NCBI GenBank assembly: GCA_913009755.1
Contig: CAJVWU010000026.1
Coordinates: forward strand, 1-46,892
Length of the DNA stretch: 46,892 bases
Origin: an uncultured Bacteroidia bacterium
Lineage (GTDB): Bacteria; Bacteroidota; Bacteroidia; Bacteroidales; F082
Reading direction: 5' to 3'
The position numbers and the translations under genes were made by a program. Position 1 is the stretch's first letter, and every line of letters starts with the position of its first letter. Of the stretch, positions 8,347 through 15,863 are shown piece by piece. The notes under the pieces are model-generated. The model made no database searches. It was not told the origin of the DNA and worked only from the letters and a program-made list of their open reading frames with translations.

Positions 8347-9429
8347 ATGAAAACAAAAATATGGCAATTTCTAATACTTCTTCTAATCGTTATTATTGAA
8401 ATAATTGGGTTTAGCGATAAGTTTAAGTATTATCTCATTAACAGTGTAAGCATCAACTTTGGGATGTTTTTTAGAGAGAATCTGATATGGTTTAAAGTGT
8501 CAACCATCATAATACTTATAATATCAATATTTTATTTAAGAAGCAAACTCCGTAAAAGCAAAATTGAATTGTTCTTTATTATTTTTTTTATCAAAAGCCT
8601 TCAAAAAAGACCAAATCATTGGGTTGGTCTTGCAAATATGCTCTTTGTACTTACAAGTATTGGTGCGATATCTAAGGAATTTTTTGATAGCTCTTTTGAT
8701 AGTGTCCTAAATGGAATAATTATGGGCGGATTTATGATAGTTTATTCCATGATTTCAGCTATTTATTTCATTAAAAAACCAAGCGATAAAACACAAGAAC
8801 CAAAAATATTAATTACCGCTCTGAGCCTCGTAAAAGAAAAAATACTCCATGAAAGCTTAAAGGAGATGGAGGAAGAACCCTTAAGGAATCAATGGTTTAA
8901 TCAAATATTTTATAATGAGGATAAGTCTGTTAAAAAGGTTGGTAATTTTTTTTGGGGGCCTTGGGCAAATCTTGATCCAATTCGAAAATCAATTATTGTT
9001 CATAATGCTTCATTCGATGAAATTGTCCTGATCTCGAGTAAAGAAGCAACGAAAAGCTGTAATAAATTGCCAGATGACATCAAACCTCAACAATTAATAA
9101 CCGATTTTCTTAACCGCTTCTATCCTAATCATAAAACCAATATCCGAATTTTTTCGGATGGTACTTCAGGCAACGATATGGATCAGAATGGTATTGGAAT
9201 TCAGAGTATTATTGAATCATATCATAAGAAGAAATATAAAGACGAGGATATTATGTTTAATATAACAGGGGCGACAGTTGCAATAAGCGGGGCAATGATT
9301 CTTAAGGCTATCCCTGGTGATCGACGTGCGGAATACGCAGAGCAGGATACCGGTGGTATTATTGATGTTCCGTTGTCCATATACTCCATTAAAGAACTAT
9401 GGAATGAATTACTAGAAAAAGTTGGATAA
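8347..9429 (+). CDS. Membrane protein with C-terminal CARF-like domain, type III effector candidate
   Basis: I prefer the ATG at 8347 over the GTG at 8338, which gives 360 residues. Counting from the GTG, hydrophobic segments lie near 8-26, 51-68, 98-113 and 122-146. A cytoplasmic domain of about 210 residues follows. It reads like a CARF fold: a first strand KILITALS (156-163), IVLISSKEATKS (229-240), RIFSDGTSGND (270-280), the motif FNITGATVAISGAMI (307-321), comparable to the (D/N)ITGGTK signature of CARF proteins, then AEYAEQDTGG. In type III systems CARF domains bind cyclic oligoadenylate made by Cas10, and CARF-membrane proteins such as Cam1 disturb the membrane when activated. I infer that role here. 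A SAVED-type or other sensor fold is the alternative. Confidence 0.7.
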   Translation: MKTKIWQFLILLLIVIIEIIGFSDKFKYYLINSVSINFGMFFRENLIWFKVSTIIILIISIFYLRSKLRKSKIELFFIIFFIKSLQKRPNHWVGLANMLFVLTSIGAISKEFFDSSFDSVLNGIIMGGFMIVYSMISAIYFIKKPSDKTQEPKILITALSLVKEKILHESLKEMEEEPLRNQWFNQIFYNEDKSVKKVGNFFWGPWANLDPIRKSIIVHNASFDEIVLISSKEATKSCNKLPDDIKPQQLITDFLNRFYPNHKTNIRIFSDGTSGNDMDQNGIGIQSIIESYHKKKYKDEDIMFNITGATVAISGAMILKAIPGDRRAEYAEQDTGGIIDVPLSIYSIKELWNELLEKVG

Positions 9430-9484
9430 AAGTGGTTTCTTGTTGAAAATTTAGACCCTTTGACAAATTATTAAAAAATAAACA

Positions 9485-10411
9485 ATGCCTGACTTTTCCT
9501 TTCTTCGTTCCCTCACCTTCACCCGCCTGAAGATAACTTTCAGGGCACTGGAGCCTATTATTTTACCCGAATACAAAGGTTCTGCTTTCCGGGGCTGCCT
9601 TGGGGATGCTTTTAAAAATGAAGTTTGTAACCGGAAAGGGCAAGATTGCGACACGTGTTTGGAGCGTTTCAGTTGTAAATTTTCAAAACTTTATAATAGT
9701 TTTGTCGAAGGTCATCCCAGATATAAGAAAAGCCCTCATGCCTATATTATCTCCCCCATGCCCGGCCAAAAGACAAAATTTGAACCGGGTGAAACTTTTT
9801 GGTTTGTAATGACACTTATAGGTTCTGCTGTTGAGATGTTCCCACTGCTAATCAGTGTTTTCGGACAAATGGGCGAAACAGGCATTGGCAAAGGCCACGG
9901 AAAGTTTGCGCCTGTAAAGCTGGAATATCTTGATCCGGAACTTAACTATATTGAAATGCTTCATTTCAACAAGCCTGAAACCTTGTCAATAAGCAGACTT
10001 CCGGTACCTGCCGTGAATGGCCGGTTAAGGTTGAAGTTTGAAACGCCTTTGCGCTTAAAAAAAGAGGGAAAGCTGATGAAAACCCCTCCTGAATTTAACC
10101 TGTTTTTAGCAAGGTTGTTACAACGATTGGGCCTGTTAGCGCATTTCCACTGTGGTGCTCCCTGGTCGGAAGAAGCCGTTGACTTCCCTTTTGAAACCTG
10201 CCATGATGTGAAGACATTCCGGTCGCAACTGGAATGGGTGAACTGGACGCGTTTTTCGGGAACACAAGGGGCCAGGATGAATTTCGATGGTCATTTGGGT
10301 AGTATAATTTATGAAGGAAACTTCAAACAGTGGCTGCCGTTGCTTGCCGCCGGAAGCTGGCTGCATGCCGGGCTTACCACAACTTTCGGATTAGGAAAAT
10401 TTCATATTTAG
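9485..10411 (+). CDS. cas6: Cas6-family CRISPR RNA endoribonuclease
   Basis: The 308-residue protein should cut the repeat transcript to give crRNAs with a short 5' repeat tag. It carries RALEPIILPEYKGSAFRGCLG near the N-terminus, typical of the Cas6 group with the PF10040-type C-terminal domain. The glycine-rich end GLTTTFGLGKFHI finishes the second RRM-like fold. A cysteine cluster at C48, C55, C58 and C64 may bind a metal, as often seen in this Cas6 branch. The gene follows a 55-bp gap after the membrane protein and is only 4 bp upstream of the RT-Cas1 gene. Its base composition looks more GC-rich than the effector genes. In related loci Cas6 is fused directly to RT-Cas1, but here it is separate. 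Confidence 0.85.
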   Translation: MPDFSFLRSLTFTRLKITFRALEPIILPEYKGSAFRGCLGDAFKNEVCNRKGQDCDTCLERFSCKFSKLYNSFVEGHPRYKKSPHAYIISPMPGQKTKFEPGETFWFVMTLIGSAVEMFPLLISVFGQMGETGIGKGHGKFAPVKLEYLDPELNYIEMLHFNKPETLSISRLPVPAVNGRLRLKFETPLRLKKEGKLMKTPPEFNLFLARLLQRLGLLAHFHCGAPWSEEAVDFPFETCHDVKTFRSQLEWVNWTRFSGTQGARMNFDGHLGSIIYEGNFKQWLPLLAAGSWLHAGLTTTFGLGKFHI

Positions 10412-10415
10412 AACG

Positions 10416-12473
10416 ATGATTAAGCCCGGCTTGCAAATGCCGGGCAAAAGGACAAAGTTCTTTGACATGTTGATAACGCCAATTCTTGAAAGGAGTTTCC
10501 TGAATGTAAGTTACGCGTACAGAGATAACAAAGGGCCTGTAAAAGCCATCAAGCGGGTTATGCACCTGATTAACAACGAGCACTTCAAGTGGCTGGCGTC
10601 CTGTGATATTGACAATTTTTTCGATTCCATCCCTCACGATCATTTGTTTGGCCGGCTTTCGGCTTATTTGAAAAGTCCCGGAATTGCCGAGATGATAAAG
10701 ATGTTCGTGAAGATGGGACGGGTAAACCGGCATCATCAATGGAAGGATAATAAAAAGGGGGTTCCTCAGGGAGGGGTAGTGTCTCCGCTACTGGCTAATT
10801 TTTATTTATATCCACTTGATAAATTGATGGTTGACAATAAATTTGGATTTGTCCGGTACGCGGATGATTTCATCATACTGGGCCGGACGGAAGAGGAAGC
10901 CGTCAGGGCAAAGAATGATGCAGTTGAAATAATTACACAAAAATTAGGGCTTGCTTTAAACGAAGAGGCAAAAGTGGTTCAGGTAAACAAAGGTTTTGAA
11001 TTTTTAGGTATTTTTTTCAATAAGGGCGAGATTGACTTATCGGAAAAGAAATACAAACGATTGGTCATGAAGATGTCGGAAGCCGCCGGAAACGGTTCCG
11101 GATTGTTTACATTAAAACTAAAACAGACCGTACTGGGAATTGCTAATTTCTATGGACAGCTTATTCCACAGAATAAGTTAGAGCGTCTTGATGATGAGCT
11201 AATGAATATATTGCGTTTACGACTAAAGGCGCTTAATCCCGGTAGGAATAAGAAATCAGCCTGGATGAGACAGTTGCATTCGCTACAATTTTTGGCTCAA
11301 ACCCACAATGTGTACAAAACAGGGTACATCAATCAGCAGTTTGGTCAATCCAAAATTTCTCTGGGAAAGGGAAGTAAAAATAAACAGGGGAGAATAAAAA
11401 GACTAAATAGCAGAGCAGCTGTCCTGACCCGTAAACATGAGTATCAAAAACTGGAAACAGCCGGATTTGATTTGTCCATCACACATGGGGGCCTTTTTCT
11501 CGGAAAGAAAGATAAAATGGTAACGGTTCGTAAACATGGTTACATTGAAAGGGAAGTGCCTTTGGTGAACCTGAAGAATATTTCCATTTTATCGAAAGGC
11601 GTCAGCCTCTCCTCAAACCTGGTACAAGCTTGTGCTATAAATAAAATTTCCATTGACTTTTTAGGAAACAATGGAATGCCTTACGCCATGATAATTTCCC
11701 CATCCTTCGTAGATGCGCAAATCGGAACCGCTCAATTATCAGCCTACTCAAATGACAAAAGCTTTTACCTTATCCGTAAATTTGTTCATGGAAAGATAAA
11801 TAACCAGGCCAATCTCATTAAATATTATGGAAAGTATTACCTGAAACACAACCGTGAATTTAGTGTGGCTTATTATTCTTACTTATCAAACATGAAAGCA
11901 CATTCCGGTATGGCTTTAAAATTAACAGATAAAACTTTAGATGAATTCAGGTTGAAAATGTTTGCAGTAGAGGGTCAGGCATCAGCGAAATATTGGAAAA
12001 TAGTTGAGATACTGGTGAAATCGAAAAGACCCTTTAGCGGACGTGTAAGACAAGGGGCGACCGACCTGGTCAATTGCATGCTCAATTACGGCTATGGCAT
12101 TTTATATGCAAGGATTACACAAGCAATCATCCATGCACGATTAAACCCATGTCTAAGTTATCTGCATAAGCCGGAAGGGAATCGTCCGTCGCTTGTTTTT
12201 GACCTGATTGAAGAGTTCAGGCAACCGGTAGTTGACCGTGCAATTTTTGCACTTTTAATGAAAAATAAAAACCTCACGGCTGACCACGGACTTTTGAATG
12301 ATTATACACGGAACCTTGTTGCGAAAAAGGTGATCGACCGTATCAACACAATGGAAGTGTTCAGAAACAGAGAGATGCGTTTATACGAAATTATTCAGGC
12401 ACAAGCTAACGCATTGGCGAAATTTATTGAGGGCAAAGCCAAATCGTACAAATCCTACAGGCCTAAATGGTGA
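10416..12473 (+). CDS. cas1: Reverse transcriptase-Cas1 fusion protein
   Basis: The 685-residue protein joins a group II intron-like reverse transcriptase (about 1-270) to Cas1 (about 335-685). RT motifs are SCDIDNFFDSIP (62-73, aspartate D64), GVPQGGVVSPLLAN (115-128), RYADD (147-151) and FEFLGIFF (194-201). In Cas1 the metal ligands are E519 (FAVEGQ), H584 and D596/E599 (FDLIEEFR). RT-Cas1 proteins let a CRISPR system capture spacers from RNA by integrating it and copying it to DNA. The RT appears short at its N-terminus, starting inside the first conserved block, and an in-frame TAG at 10392-10394 prevents a longer start. It follows cas6 by 4 bp and precedes cas2 by 25 bp. Confidence 0.95.
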   Translation: MIKPGLQMPGKRTKFFDMLITPILERSFLNVSYAYRDNKGPVKAIKRVMHLINNEHFKWLASCDIDNFFDSIPHDHLFGRLSAYLKSPGIAEMIKMFVKMGRVNRHHQWKDNKKGVPQGGVVSPLLANFYLYPLDKLMVDNKFGFVRYADDFIILGRTEEEAVRAKNDAVEIITQKLGLALNEEAKVVQVNKGFEFLGIFFNKGEIDLSEKKYKRLVMKMSEAAGNGSGLFTLKLKQTVLGIANFYGQLIPQNKLERLDDELMNILRLRLKALNPGRNKKSAWMRQLHSLQFLAQTHNVYKTGYINQQFGQSKISLGKGSKNKQGRIKRLNSRAAVLTRKHEYQKLETAGFDLSITHGGLFLGKKDKMVTVRKHGYIEREVPLVNLKNISILSKGVSLSSNLVQACAINKISIDFLGNNGMPYAMIISPSFVDAQIGTAQLSAYSNDKSFYLIRKFVHGKINNQANLIKYYGKYYLKHNREFSVAYYSYLSNMKAHSGMALKLTDKTLDEFRLKMFAVEGQASAKYWKIVEILVKSKRPFSGRVRQGATDLVNCMLNYGYGILYARITQAIIHARLNPCLSYLHKPEGNRPSLVFDLIEEFRQPVVDRAIFALLMKNKNLTADHGLLNDYTRNLVAKKVIDRINTMEVFRNREMRLYEIIQAQANALAKFIEGKAKSYKSYRPKW

Positions 12474-12498
12474 GTTATGAATATCAATATAGATTATT

Positions 12499-12777
12499 AT
12501 GAAACAATTTGTTGTTGTAGCCTATGATGTTGCAGATGATCGTCGAAGAAGAAAAATTTCCAAGACTTTAGAGCAATATGGAGTTCGTTGTAACGAAAGT
12601 GTGTTCGAATGTTTGTTGACTTTAGCTAAGATTGGTAAAATGAAGCAAAAATTGCTAAAACTGACAAATGATAAGGAGGACATTATTTTGTATTATTATT
12701 TGTGCCTCCCATGTACGATGAAACGCGAAAGTATCGGACGAAAGCCCTCGTTCAATCCGGAAATTGTGGAAGTTTAA
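12499..12777 (+). CDS. cas2: Cas2
   Basis: A 92-residue Cas2, the dimeric partner that bridges two Cas1 dimers during spacer integration. It opens with VVVAYDVADDRRRRKI (4-19), whose first aspartate is the conserved metal-ligand position of the ferredoxin-like fold. Two further strands follow (ESVFECLL and DIILYYYLC). The length matches the family. It lies 25 bp downstream of RT-Cas1 and 460 bp upstream of the first repeat, so it ends the cas gene set. Confidence 0.93.
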   Translation: MKQFVVVAYDVADDRRRRKISKTLEQYGVRCNESVFECLLTLAKIGKMKQKLLKLTNDKEDIILYYYLCLPCTMKRESIGRKPSFNPEIVEV

Positions 12778-12783
12778 GAAATC

Positions 12784-13035
12784 ATTTGCGAAAAAAGGAA
12801 TTATTCCATAAGTGGCAGTAACACAGAAGATAAGAGTAAAACCCTATATTTCCAAACAATGGAAATTAGTAGTTTTTTATCGCAAACGCCTGTAAATTGT
12901 CCCCCGAGCTTAGTATTTGCGAAAAAATTAATTTGTAAGGATTGTAAAGATCAAATAATCAACAGTTTAAAAAAGTGCAGAAGAGCGATAATTCGAAATT
13001 GCCTTTTAATCCGGTTTTTGAAAATAATTTGCGAA
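12784..13035. repeat. Recurrent TTTGCGA motifs in the leader
   Basis: ATTTGCGAAAAAA occurs identically at 12784-12796 and 12915-12927. ATTTGCGAA occurs again at 13027-13035, and the reverse complement TCGCAAA at 12880-12886. The spacing is 131 and 112 bp between direct copies. They may be protein-binding sites for leader recognition or regulation, but function is unknown. Confidence 0.55.
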
Positions 13036-13164
13036 CATTAATATATCGGCAACATATTGGAAAACAGGTGTTTATAAGCTAATTACAAGATAAGTTCCGG
13101 GAACTCCATATTTTTTGAACGACGTTTTCGAATTATTTTACGGGATGCTTGTAACTGCCTCATT

Positions 13165-13172
13165 TACTTTTG
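13165..13172 (+). promoter_or_regulatory. Promoter -7 element for the CRISPR array
   Basis: TACTTTTG fits the Bacteroidetes -7 consensus TAnnTTTG and points into the array, 65 bp before the first repeat. No -33 TTG at the usual spacing was found, so the match is partial. It would start the precursor crRNA inside the leader. Confidence 0.45.
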
Positions 13173-13194
13173 TATATTGCACTTCTATTAGAAC

Positions 13195-13237
13195 AGGATG
13201 AATGTTGAAGGGGATGGAAAGCCCTGATTTTCATCCT
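13195..13237. repeat. Inverted repeat abutting the first CRISPR repeat
   Basis: AGGATGAA (13195-13202) and TTCATCCT (13230-13237) are perfect 8-bp inverted copies separated by 27 bp. The right arm ends exactly where repeat 1 begins. The position suits a leader-anchoring element used by the integrase, though an 8-bp repeat could arise by chance. Confidence 0.4.
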
Positions 13238-13410
13238 ATTCCTTTATGGGAGAGCCTGCGGGCGACTGAAACGAGTAAATAAATTCTGAAGAACTCATAA
13301 CATTTATTCCTTTATGGGAGAGCCTGCGGGCGACTGAAACTTCCTGTAACATCACCAACCATCGCTTTCAGACCTATTCCTTTATGGGAGAGCCTGCGGG
13401 CGACTGAAAC

Positions 13411-13444
13411 TCTGAATCCTTTAGCAGAACCCCGCTAAAGGATT
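13411..13444. other. Spacer 3, a perfect hairpin sequence
   Basis: Spacer 3 contains AATCCTTTAGC (13415-13425) and its exact reverse complement GCTAAAGGATT (13434-13444) around an 8-base loop. The right arm abuts repeat 4, the only mutated internal repeat. A crRNA with this spacer would fold on itself. The source may be a terminator or other hairpin in an invader. Confidence 0.9.
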
Positions 13445-14693
13445 ATTCCTTTATTGGAGAGCCTGCGGGCGACTGAAACATATGATGGATTTCCACCAGG
13501 CAGCTTCCGCGCTATTCCTTTATGGGAGAGCCTGCGGGCGACTGAAACGTTTTTTCTGCTTATTTTATATCGGCGTCTTTTTATTCCTTTATGGGAGAGC
13601 CTGCGGGCGACTGAAACAATTTGGGGTTTTTGCTCCAATTTTACCTTCAACATTCCTTTATGGGAGAGCCTGCGGGCGACTGAAACAGCTTTAGAACCGG
13701 ACTTTGAAATGCAGAATACATATTCCTTTATGGGAGAGCCTGCGGGCGACTGAAACGGACATGAACCTACTTATCAATCTAATTATTTCTATTCCTTTAT
13801 GGGAGAGCCTGCGGGCGACTGAAACCTTCTTACCAACACTGTAGACCAAGTGTATTAACATTCCTTTATGGGAGAGCCTGCGGGCGACTGAAACAAGATA
13901 GGATTTTCAAAAATTTTTGATTTACTCATTCCTTTATGGGAGAGCCTGCGGGCGACTGAAACAAGCTAACTTGATCATATTCATTTTGGGTTAAAGATTC
14001 CTTTATGGGAGAGCCTGCGGGCGACTGAAACAAATTTGTAAAAGAGAATAAGATTTTTTCAATAAAATTCCTTTATGGGAGAGCCTGCGGGCGACTGAAA
14101 CGTATTCATACTATCTTTAGCTTCCCTAATACGTTATTCCTTTATGGGAGAGCCTGCGGGCGACTGAAACGCTGGTTCACCTAATCCTGAGCGACTATTA
14201 ACTAAATTCCTTTATGGGAGAGCCTGCGGGCGACTGAAACATTTTTATCCATAAAACGGACAAAAGGGCACACAATTCCTTTATGGGAGAGCCTGCGGGC
14301 GACTGAAACTTAAACGAACAGAGTAACCGGAACTTTTTGGATAATTCCTTTATGGGAGAGCCTGCGGGCGACTGAAACTTGGATTATAAACCCAAAAACT
14401 ATTTTTTATCGGGTCCATTCCTTTATGGGAGAGCCTGCGGGCGACTGAAACCGTAAAACCAGTTTGATTAGTAGCGCCTGTATTATTCCTTTATGGGAGA
14501 GCCTGCGGGCGACTGAAACCCTGACGTAATTCATCTTTTGAAATTGTCATTGTAATTCCTTTATGGGAGAGCCTGCGGGCGACTGAAACCAGGAAAAGGC
14601 CATTTTTCAGATATTCATAACTATTCCTTTATGGGAGAGCCTGCGGGCGACTGAAACAGTTTCTGTAATTCGGATGTTTCAACTTTCATGATA

Positions 14694-14798
14694 ATTCCTT
14701 TATGATTGAGCATGAGGGCGACTGAAACTTTTAATTAAACTGGACATCCAGCATGAAAGCAAAATTCCTTTATGATTGAGCCTGAGGGCGACTGAAAC
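14694..14798 (+). repeat. Degenerate trailer-end CRISPR repeats
   Basis: Repeats 22 and 23 both have GATT in place of GGGA (positions 11-14) and A for C at position 22. Repeat 22 also has A for C at position 19. The shared changes mean they were inherited together rather than arising separately. The 3' tag GGCGACTGAAAC is intact, so processing may continue. Confidence 0.9.
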
Positions 14799-14817
14799 GC
14801 AACCGCCTGGACAATTT

Positions 14818-14877
14818 CCCCACTGGTTCAAGTCTTCCAACGCGGGCTTCAACGTAGGCAGGTGGGCCATGCTAAAC
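14818..14877. repeat. REP-like dispersed repeat, copy A
   Basis: ACTGGTTCAAGTCTTCCAAC (14822-14841) followed by GGGCC and CTAAAC (14872-14877) matches copy B at 23761-23823 in both halves (17 of 20 bases in the first). The middle differs. It lies directly upstream of a truncated REP-associated transposase, a typical arrangement for REP elements. Confidence 0.5.
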
Positions 14878-14921
14878 AAACCGAAACTCTAAATTCAAAA
14901 AGTTATCCTTATTTTTGAAAA

Positions 14922-15155
14922 ATGAGCCGTAAATACAAGTTCCTTAATCCTGACGGAATATACTTCGTAACATTTGCCGTTGTAAGATGGGTCAATGTTT
15001 TTACAAGAGATATTTATCGTGAGATCATTTTGGACAGTTTGAAATATTGCCAAAAAGGAAAAGGTTTACAGTTACATGCTTATGTTATCATGACCAATCA
15101 TGTGCACCTGATCATTTCAAGGGAAGGAATGATTGACGTTGAGATTATTGAATGA
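14922..15155 (+). pseudogene. Truncated REP-associated tyrosine transposase (IS200/IS605-like)
   Basis: The 77-residue reading frame starts MSRKYKFLNPDGIYFVTFAV and includes the HUH-type motif MTNHVHLI (about 58-65) of Y1 transposases. Full-length relatives have about 180-200 residues and a later catalytic tyrosine helix. Here the sequence leaves the family after HVHLIISREG and stops. It should therefore be inactive. A 39-codon frame follows (15152-15268) with no match to the rest of the transposase. The REP-like repeat just upstream fits a former REP/transposase unit next to the trailer end of the CRISPR array. Confidence 0.8.
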
Positions 15156-15314
15156 AGCAAAAAAGACATGAGTATAAATTTAGATTAGAAGTTATAGTTT
15201 TGGCACAAGTCAACCGTGCAAAAAGCCTACGCACAAGACTTACGCCAGTTGAAAACTTAAAAAGTTAGTTCCCAAAAGGAAAGAAAAACATCAGAAACCT
15301 GAAAAATGTTTTTC

Positions 15315-15322
15315 TATATTTG
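15315..15322 (+). promoter_or_regulatory. Promoter -7 element upstream of folA
   Basis: TATATTTG matches TAnnTTTG and ends 52 bp before the folA ATG. It also argues against the longer upstream start at 15306, which would lie ahead of the promoter. No -33 TTG at good spacing was seen. The rest of 15156-15374 shows nothing else recognisable. Confidence 0.45.
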
Positions 15323-15374
15323 CTCCGCTTTTATGCACCAGGCAAAATACACCTGTAAAAACCATTTTATAAGT

Positions 15375-15863
15375 ATGAACATCTCAATCATAGTCGCCAT
15401 TGCCTCCAACAACGCCATAGGCAAAAACAACGATTTACTTTGGCACATTTCAAAAGACCTGCAACGGTTTAAAAAACTGACCGATGGCCATTTCATTGTC
15501 ATGGGTAAGAAAACGTATTTTTCGTTGCCCAAAAGACCGTTGCCCAACCGTACCAATATGGTCATAACCGATGTGCCCGGCGAGCAAATTGATGGGTGCC
15601 TGATGGCCTGGTCCATTGAGGATGCCATTGAAAAAATGGACCCTGAAAAAGAGAACTTCATCATCGGAGGCGGTTCTATCTACCGGCAATTCCTGCCTTA
15701 TGCCAACAAATTGTACCTGACCCGTGTTCACAAAGATTTTGATGCAGATACTTTTTTTCCGGGGATTTCGTTGGATGAATGGGAATTGACGGAAAAAGAA
15801 AACATGACCAACGATGAGCAGAATGATTTTGCCTATTCTTTTGAAACCTACAAACGTAAATAA
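15375..15863 (+). CDS. folA: Dihydrofolate reductase
   Basis: The 162-residue protein reduces dihydrofolate to tetrahydrofolate with NADPH in the cytoplasm. It starts MNISIIVAIASNNAIGKNNDLLWHISKDL, with the family IGxxNxLxW motif, and continues with FIVMGKKTYFSLP, the NADPH-binding IIGGGSIYRQFL (about 96-107) and the C-terminal LYLTRVHKDFDADTFFP. Length and motifs are standard. A longer start at 15306 is possible in frame but adds residues not typical of the family. The next gene's ATG follows its stop directly, so the two are probably co-transcribed. Confidence 0.95.
   Translation: MNISIIVAIASNNAIGKNNDLLWHISKDLQRFKKLTDGHFIVMGKKTYFSLPKRPLPNRTNMVITDVPGEQIDGCLMAWSIEDAIEKMDPEKENFIIGGGSIYRQFLPYANKLYLTRVHKDFDADTFFPGISLDEWELTEKENMTNDEQNDFAYSFETYKRK

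Larger units (their letters stand above)
12778..13237 (+). promoter_or_regulatory. CRISPR leader region
   Basis: This AT-rich, 460-bp stretch between cas2 and the first repeat is the expected leader. Degenerate repeats lie at the opposite end of the array, which supports this orientation. It contains several copies of a TTTGCGA motif, a promoter-like TACTTTTG at 13165-13172 and an 8-bp inverted repeat abutting repeat 1. A 60-codon open frame at 12859-13041 shows no recognisable protein features and I treat it as chance. Confidence 0.7.
13238..14798 (+). CRISPR. CRISPR array, 23 repeats and 22 spacers
   Basis: Each repeat is 35 bp, beginning ATTCCTTTATG and ending GGCGACTGAAAC. The 3' end suits a type III crRNA tag (ACTGAAAC). 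Spacers average about 34 bp (33-38). Twenty repeats are identical. Repeat 4 (13445-13479) has one change (G to T at position 11), and repeats 22 and 23 (14694-14728, 14764-14798) share four substitutions. Decay at the right end puts the leader at the left, next to cas2, so the array is read on the plus strand. Within the repeat GCC and GGC can pair around a short loop for Cas6 recognition. No spacer visibly matches elsewhere in the window by eye. Confidence 0.98.

Noticed and set aside
12859-13041. 60-codon frame in the leader between cas2 and the array
   Set aside because: It shows no recognisable domain, lies over the repeated TTTGCGA motifs and has no promoter or conserved context.
13454-13753. 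Open frames running through the CRISPR array on both strands
   Set aside because: They consist of the translated repeat every 69 bases or so (for example IPLWESLRATET) and have no independent coding signal.
13273-14763. Strong strand bias of spacers based on open frames alone
   Set aside because: Most spacers are also open in at least one frame on the other strand. Without protospacer matches the bias is not demonstrated.
15152-15268. 39-codon frame after the truncated transposase
   Set aside because: It matches nothing recognisable and overlaps the end of the transposase fragment, so it is not annotated as a gene.
15306-15374. Longer N-terminus for folA
   Set aside because: The extension precedes a TAnnTTTG element at 15315-15322 and adds residues absent from dihydrofolate reductases.
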